NCBI GenBank assembly: GCA_013698165.1
Contig: JACCVN010000170.1
Location: forward strand, 1-8,279
Length of the DNA: 8,279 nucleotides
Source of the DNA: Parachlamydiaceae bacterium
Lineage (GTDB): Bacteria > Chlamydiota > Chlamydiia > Chlamydiales > Parachlamydiaceae
Direction: 5' to 3'
Shown piece after piece: positions 7,079 through 8,279 of the stretch. The notes below the pieces were generated by a model. That model saw only the letters and a list, made by a program, of their open reading frames with translations, was not told the origin of the DNA and did not search any database. The translations under genes and the position numbers were made by a program. How positions within the stretch are numbered: the first letter of the stretch is position 1; every line of letters starts with the position of its first letter.

Positions 7079-7109
7079 TAAGGGTATACTCCTTCAACAC
7101 ATAAACTTA

Positions 7110-7181
7110 TATACTGCCCTTAGCTCAACCCCGAGGCTTTGGCGCAGCCGAAATTTCTCAGATTGAGCTAAGGGCAGTATA
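7110..7181. repeat. Third copy of the repeat unit, flanked by a perfect 19-bp inverted repeat
   Basis: Positions 7110-7128 (TATACTGCCCTTAGCTCAA) and 7163-7181 are perfect inverted repeats around a 34-base interior. The segment 7122-7164 is identical to the reverse complement of 2718-2760 over 43 bases. Similarity extends further left (ATAC.G.CCCTT) if a gap of about 7 bases is allowed relative to the first copy. Transcripts from either strand could fold into a stable hairpin. It lies between the cysS stop and the small downstream gene. No T tract follows on the plus strand, so it is not a standard rho-independent terminator. Confidence 0.85.
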
Positions 7182-7197
7182 GATTCGACAAGGGACC

Positions 7198-7449
7198 ATG
7201 GGAAATAAATCACACACTAAAGATGAAAAACTAATGGTCTGTCTCTATGAGACAGCCTTAGAGGCTAACGATGTCCATGCGCAATTTAGCCGTTATGACA
7301 TTGGAGGAAAAATTGGCTTGCACCCCAAAGGCATAGATACAATTTGTGTTTTACTGCTACAGGCAAATTTCATTAAGAAGGGAGATCAAGATAAGATCTT
7401 ACTAACGAAAAATGGCGAGGAGCTTGTTCACCGTTTGCTGCGTGAATAG
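7198..7449 (+). CDS. Small winged-helix-like hypothetical protein
   Basis: An 83-aa protein that I do not recognise at family level. The sequence reads as helix (5-20), helix-turn-helix (about 29-58, containing YDIGGKIGLHPKGIDTICVLLLQANF) and a beta-wing (about 58-72, IKKGDQDKILLTKNGEELVH), followed by a final helix. This is the order of a compact winged-helix DNA-binding domain such as those in MarR- or PadR-like regulators, without a dimerisation helix or effector domain. The end LTKNGEELVHRLL is typical of the wing plus last helix. It starts at ATG 7198 with AGGG at 7191-7194. It begins 17 bp after the hairpin repeat and its stop is 13 bp before the next gene, so the two probably form an operon. 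A regulatory role is an inference from predicted fold only. Confidence 0.7.
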   Translation: MGNKSHTKDEKLMVCLYETALEANDVHAQFSRYDIGGKIGLHPKGIDTICVLLLQANFIKKGDQDKILLTKNGEELVHRLLRE

Positions 7450-7462
7450 ATGAGGAATAATG

Positions 7463-8279
7463 ATGAATTGTTCAAGTGTGCGACGCGACAATTTGCTGTC
7501 TTGTGTTGCGCATAGAGAAATTGGGGATTTTCGAGACACAACAAATTCATTGCGTTCGATCTGCGACAAACACATTCAAAAGAATATCTCAAACGATCTA
7601 TTTTTTTCCTATCACTTAGATTTGGAAAATCAAAATCAGATCTTTCGTATCAACAGAAATCATCAATTTATTGCCTTCAATAAGTCTGATAAGATCATTT
7701 TATATGACCTTTTAGCTTGCAAAATTCTCTGGAATTGCCAGTTGGAGATGCGTGAAGGCCACTTACTAGATAATTTAGTCGTGTCTCGAAATGGAATGGT
7801 CCATGTTATTACCGAAGATAAAAAAAAATGTTTTGAAAATAAAAATCTTCACATTTTTTCTGAAGGAAAGCAGATTAGGACAATTGATATAGATATAAAG
7901 ACTATATTCTGCGCATCGCTGAAAGCTATAAATGAAAATTTTTTTGCTTATTCTGCGAAGACTTATGTCGACAAAATTTTTGTTTGGGGTAAGGAAGGGA
8001 GCTATATTGGCGATATTCGCACAAATCAATTTAGTGAAGGCCCTATTCAAGCCTCCGTTTCTAATAAGAACTTTTATGTCTTAACTGCAGGAACTCCGAA
8101 TAAGCCAAACACCACAGAAACTCCAAATACTTTAGTCACAGAAACAGTTCTTAACAAGTCAAGCTTTCCCGCCAGGGTTTTTGTTTTAGATCTCATTACA
8201 GGGAAGCAAAAGATTTTTGACTTAGAGTATCAGTATGGGATAGAGATAGCTTCTGTCGCGCTCAAGAGAAATATTCTAT
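7463..8279 (+). CDS. Beta-propeller (WD40-like) protein, 3' end cut by the window
   Basis: An open frame from ATG 7463 to the window edge (272 codons, no stop). The Shine-Dalgarno GAGGA at 7452-7456 lies 6 bases before ATG 7463; an ATG at 7460 is also possible. From about residue 58 the protein shows repeated propeller-type strands: IAFNKSDKIILYDLLACKI, then VHVITEDKK...LHIFSEGK, FFAYSAKTYVDKIFVWGKEG, and FYVLTAG...RVFVLDLITGK. The recurrent (I/V)x(I/V)(Y/F/W)D/G endings are those of WD40 or PQQ-like blades. Residues 1-55 are a separate, polar, mostly helical segment with LLSCVAHREIGDFRDTTNSL; it weakly resembles an F-box, but the LP core is missing. There is no signal peptide, so a cytoplasmic or type III-exported protein is possible. 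A Thr/Pro/Asn-rich insertion (about 211-233) interrupts the last visible blade. It follows the winged-helix gene by 13 bp. Confidence 0.75.
   Translation, partial: MNCSSVRRDNLLSCVAHREIGDFRDTTNSLRSICDKHIQKNISNDLFFSYHLDLENQNQIFRINRNHQFIAFNKSDKIILYDLLACKILWNCQLEMREGHLLDNLVVSRNGMVHVITEDKKKCFENKNLHIFSEGKQIRTIDIDIKTIFCASLKAINENFFAYSAKTYVDKIFVWGKEGSYIGDIRTNQFSEGPIQASVSNKNFYVLTAGTPNKPNTTETPNTLVTETVLNKSSFPARVFVLDLITGKQKIFDLEYQYGIEIASVALKRNIL
8093..8143 (+). repeat. Degenerate in-frame tandem repeat in the propeller gene
   Basis: Two adjacent coding units read TPNKPNTTE (27 bases) and TPNTLVTE (24 bases). They share ACTCC.AATA at the start and ACAGAA at the end and differ by a 3-base indel. They create a Thr/Pro/Asn-rich loop within a propeller blade and look like an old slippage or duplication product. 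Confidence 0.45.

Noticed and set aside
7110..7181. Rho-independent terminator of cysS
   Set aside because: The stem is followed by TAGATTCGACAAGGG with no T tract, and the arm and loop are part of a dispersed repeat; termination cannot be excluded but the classical signature is absent.
7775..8050. 91-aa minus-strand open frame
   Set aside because: It is antisense to the propeller-like plus-strand frame, which has a ribosome binding site and blade repeats.

Overview
The window looks like a chromosomal segment of an environmental (amoeba- or protist-associated) member of the Chlamydiota, or at least of the PVC group. This rests on the AT-rich composition (by eye about 40% G+C), a large acyltransferase-ACP-AMP ligase fusion of a kind I associate with chlamydiae and planctomycetes, and poorly conserved beta-propeller proteins at both ends. 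No rRNA, tRNA, transposase, phage gene or CRISPR array is visible, so the lineage call is an inference.

Layout from left to right. Positions 1-162 hold no gene but carry a likely terminator for the first gene. That gene, on the minus strand (163-1167), encodes a secreted, cysteine-rich NHL/SMP-30-like beta-propeller. After a divergent promoter region comes a plus-strand YgaP-type membrane rhodanese (1327-1851). Its 3' end overlaps by 36 bp the 3' end of a convergent minus-strand glycerophosphodiester phosphodiesterase (1816-2574). A gap of about 350 bp then contains a 146-bp imperfect palindrome made of two facing copies of a repeat unit.

The main operon follows on the plus strand: a 905-aa acyltransferase / acyl carrier protein / acyl-ACP synthetase fusion (2922-5639) joined by an ATGA overlap to cysteinyl-tRNA synthetase cysS (5636-7078). 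The cysS-downstream gap holds a third copy of the repeat unit, here flanked by a perfect 19-bp inverted repeat. Next are a small winged-helix-like protein (7198-7449) and, 13 bp later, a second beta-propeller-like gene that runs off the window edge (7463-8279).

Functional theme: the GDPD (glycerol-3-phosphate release from deacylated phospholipids) and the fusion enzyme (activation of free fatty acid and acylation of a lipid acceptor) fit phospholipid salvage by an intracellular bacterium. CysRS is a housekeeping passenger. The propellers are candidates for envelope or host-facing proteins, but nothing in the sequence gives their targets. The most unusual items are the shared hairpin-forming repeat unit, the built-in ACP of the fusion enzyme, and the one-residue insertion in its acyltransferase HX4D motif.
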